From positions 1-6,214 of the forward strand of contig CALCIC010000706.1 in the NCBI GenBank assembly GCA_937907405.1: a stretch of 6,214 nucleotides of DNA. The letters run 5' to 3'. Source of the DNA: an uncultured Isosphaeraceae bacterium. Lineage in GTDB: Bacteria; Planctomycetota; Planctomycetia; Isosphaerales; Isosphaeraceae. Below are positions 4,326 to 6,214 of this stretch, piece after piece; position 1 is the stretch's first letter; each line of letters begins with the position of its first letter. The notes beneath the pieces were generated by a model, which did no database searches, was not told where the DNA came from, and worked only from the letters and a program-made list of their open reading frames with translations. Both the position numbers and the translations under genes were made by a program.

Positions 4326-6164
4326 TCAGCGAACCTCGTAGAGGTCTTGCTCCATGCCCATCGCCGTCGGCCGGCCGAGGACGCCGGCTTCGACCCAGGC
4401 GGCGAATCGCTCGGGGGTGACGTAGTCGGTGAAGCCGTAGCCGGCCGGGTGGCGGTGCCGCTCGATCTCCTTCCAATCGACGTAGACGTGGGTGACGCCG
4501 CGGTCGTGGAGGATGCGGCGGACCTCCTCGGGGGGGTGGTCGGCGGCGAGGGTCTCGATCGTCTCGGGGTTGAAGACCGTGTTGTACAGGATCGGGTGGT
4601 TGAGGTGGTAGACGGCCGCCTGGCCGACGAGGAGGATCCTGGCGTCGGCTGGGAGCCGGGCGTCGGTCGCGGTCAGGGGGGCGTTGAGCCGGCGCGGGAC
4701 GTCGTGTCGGAGGTACGCGAGGTCGCCGGTCCATTCGTTGAGCCCCGCGAGCGCGGTCGACGCATAGGCGAGGTTGGTCGTGACCGCCAGCAGGAGCACG
4801 CCGCCTCGGATGATCCGCCAGGCCTTCGACCTCGACCAATCCGCCCCCAGGCCGGCCATGACCGCCGCCGCGGGGAGCATCGGCAGCCAGAACCGATCGA
4901 GCCGGTGCGTCAGCAGCCACCAGGTCGCGAATACGTACGCCAGGTACGACCCCAACCAGAGGGCCGCCTTCCGGGTTCGGGGTTTCAGGAAGGCGAGGGG
5001 GGCGAACGCCAGGTACAGGGGGGACTGCCAGTCGGAACGACCGGCCACGTCGACGATCGCGTGCCACAGGTGGGCCGTCGAGATCGGCCTCGGGCCGTGG
5101 GCGTTCGTCCATTGCGCCTCGCGCGCGGGGGTCCAGTCGCGACCGCCGAAGACCCGCCAGGCCAGCGGGTAGACGGGATTGCCCGTGTCGATCACGTTCC
5201 TGATCATCCAGGGGGCCATGACGATCGACCATCCCAGAACGAAGCCCAGCACCGGCCGCGGCGACCGCCGGCGCGCGGAGTCGACCGCGCTCAAAACGCC
5301 CCAGGGTACGACCGCCGAGAGGATCGCCGTATACTTGCAGGCCATCGCGCCGCCGGCCAGCAGTCCGAGCAACCCCCAGAACCGATCCCTCGGCGCGTCG
5401 TCGTCGTTCCATCCCCGGACCAACGTCCAGAGCAGGGCGGCCTGGAAGTAGCAGAGCGGCCCCTCGACGTAGGCGATGACGCCGAGTCGGTAGATCCAGG
5501 GCGTCGTCAGGTAAACGATCGCCGCCAACCGCCCAGCGCAAGGAGAGCCCAGCCGCGAGGCCGTCCCGGCGATCAGGACCGCCGCCATCGGCGCGTAGAG
5601 CGCGACCAGGAACTGACCGACCAGCCCCCCCCACCACCAGTCCCCCATCACCTCCATGCCGATCAGGTGGAGCATCTCCACGCCGAAGGGCATGCTCGTG
5701 TAGACGTTGTGCGGCAGGAACCCGATCCGGCCGTTCTGGAAGTATTCCTTGGGCCCCTGAAGGTGGTACTCCAGGACGTCGAAGTCGATCGCCGGCAACA
5801 TCGAGCCCAGCATCATCATCAACAGGAACGGCGAGACGATCAGGAGGGCGGCCACCGTTCCGGTCTCGGCGCGCGACCGTTCCCACGTCCAGAACCGCGA
5901 GCGCGCGACCCCCGCCGCGGCCGCGACTCCGAGGCCGATTCGAAAGACCCAGGGGAAGAGCAGCCCCAGGCGGCCGAGGATCAAGGCGGCCAGGCCCAGT
6001 GCGACGGTCCCCAGCCCGAAGTCGAGGGCCAGCCGCTCGGTGAAACCAGGGGAAAGGCCGGCGCGGAGCCGGCGGCGGATCAGGTCTCCCAGGCCGAGCG
6101 CGGCGAGCGCGATCAGGCCGGCGGCTCCGACGATCGGCAGCCGCTGGGGGAGGTTCTGGACCTG
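4326..6164 (-). CDS. Polytopic GT-C type glycosyltransferase, 5'-truncated
   Basis: About 612 residues remain; the N-terminus lies beyond the contig end. The first true codon is the Gln at 6164-6162, and upstream codons that appear to give MCSSDL are adapter. Roughly a dozen hydrophobic helices alternate with short loops. After an early helix pair comes a lumenal loop with DFDVLEYHLQGPKEYFQNG (remaining residues about 127-145). Its acidic cluster is where dolichyl/polyprenyl-phosphate-dependent GT-C enzymes (PMT/ArnT-like, GT39/GT83 type) carry the catalytic Asp. WMIRNVIDTGNPVYPL, at about residue 319, is a second motif common in bacterial members. The last about 135 residues form a soluble domain with RILLVGQAAVYHLNHP and THVYVDWKEIE. 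The protein probably moves a sugar from a polyprenyl carrier to a cell-surface acceptor, which is unknown. It converges on arsR with a 23-bp gap and no clear terminator. Third positions are extremely G/C-rich. Confidence 0.82.
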   Translation of the reverse strand, partial: QVQNLPQRLPIVGAAGLIALAALGLGDLIRRRLRAGLSPGFTERLALDFGLGTVALGLAALILGRLGLLFPWVFRIGLGVAAAAGVARSRFWTWERSRAETGTVAALLIVSPFLLMMMLGSMLPAIDFDVLEYHLQGPKEYFQNGRIGFLPHNVYTSMPFGVEMLHLIGMEVMGDWWWGGLVGQFLVALYAPMAAVLIAGTASRLGSPCAGRLAAIVYLTTPWIYRLGVIAYVEGPLCYFQAALLWTLVRGWNDDDAPRDRFWGLLGLLAGGAMACKYTAILSAVVPWGVLSAVDSARRRSPRPVLGFVLGWSIVMAPWMIRNVIDTGNPVYPLAWRVFGGRDWTPAREAQWTNAHGPRPISTAHLWHAIVDVAGRSDWQSPLYLAFAPLAFLKPRTRKAALWLGSYLAYVFATWWLLTHRLDRFWLPMLPAAAVMAGLGADWSRSKAWRIIRGGVLLLAVTTNLAYASTALAGLNEWTGDLAYLRHDVPRRLNAPLTATDARLPADARILLVGQAAVYHLNHPILYNTVFNPETIETLAADHPPEEVRRILHDRGVTHVYVDWKEIERHRHPAGYGFTDYVTPERFAAWVEAGVLGRPTAMGMEQDLYEVR

Positions 6165-6165
6165 G

Positions 6166-6214
6166 AGATCGGAAGAGCACACGTCTGAACTCCAGTCACC
6201 TTGTAATCTCGTAT
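6166..6214 (+). other. Illumina TruSeq adapter with index CTTGTA (not genomic)
   Basis: From 6166 the sequence reads AGATCGGAAGAGCACACGTC and continues to 6199 as the standard 34-nt TruSeq read adapter. CTTGTA (6200-6205) follows, the TruSeq index 12 barcode, and then ATCTCGTAT, the start of the P7 side. All 49 bases match known library oligonucleotides. Genomic sequence ends at 6165. On the minus strand the adapter creates a false ATG and the peptide MCSSDL in front of the glycosyltransferase. Confidence 0.99.

Noticed and set aside
4347..6188. Very long plus-strand open frame opposite the glycosyltransferase, and a second long minus-strand frame at 3703-6180.
   Set aside because: Both are Arg/Pro/Gly-rich shadows produced by high GC. 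The true frame encodes hydrophobic helices and GT-C motifs. Both also run into adapter sequence.
1..6214. CRISPR arrays, tRNA or rRNA genes, transposase genes, toxin-antitoxin pairs.
   Set aside because: I found no regularly spaced repeats, tRNA-like or rRNA-like segments, and no transposase or toxin motifs.

Overview
This is a GC-rich contig end that most resembles a planctomycete, probably in or near Isosphaeraceae. The organism call rests on a decayed DUF1559-type prepilin gene, a ceramidase-like C-terminus of the kind common in planctomycetes, many orphan exported proteins, and a REP-like double-hairpin repeat. It is inference from gene content; no marker gene is present.

Layout: (1) 1-221, + strand, C-terminal end of a neutral ceramidase-like protein. 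(2) 330-1012, - strand, a decayed region. It holds a prepilin N-terminus, a 68-bp REP-like element and a perfect palindrome where the middle of the gene should be, a second DUF1559-like fragment in another frame, and an unrelated beta-rich tail. (3) 1077-2108, - strand, an intact exported protein with a C-terminal membrane anchor and a possible sigma70-type promoter upstream at 2264-2292. (4) 2511-2837, - strand, a well-formed orphan gene of 108 residues. (5) 3005-4302, a divergent sulfur/metalloid-type module. An ArsR-family repressor lies on +. On - lie a very small membrane protein and a rhodanese-DUF2892 (YgaP-like) protein. The shared intergenic region has an extended -10 promoter and a 14-bp perfect palindrome just before arsR. 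(6) 4326-6164, - strand, a polytopic GT-C type glycosyltransferase, truncated at its N-terminus by the contig end. (7) 6166-6214, not genomic: Illumina TruSeq adapter with index CTTGTA.

The most interesting observation is the small membrane protein. Its frame reaches an in-frame UGA after 29 residues (...RMGVPT-UGA-MSGSC...) and then stays open for 37 more codons. A two-part GC-rich stem-loop starts 4 nt after the UGA and has GU in its apical loop, 21-22 nt downstream. That is the geometry of a bacterial SECIS element, and it would create a U-x4-C redox motif next to a rhodanese. It is a selenoprotein candidate that needs homologue comparison and a search for selA/selB/selC/selD elsewhere in the genome.

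If the divergent module works as laid out, the ArsR protein represses both directions. The small thiol or selenol membrane protein and the membrane-tethered rhodanese would then handle sulfane sulfur or a metalloid at the inner membrane.
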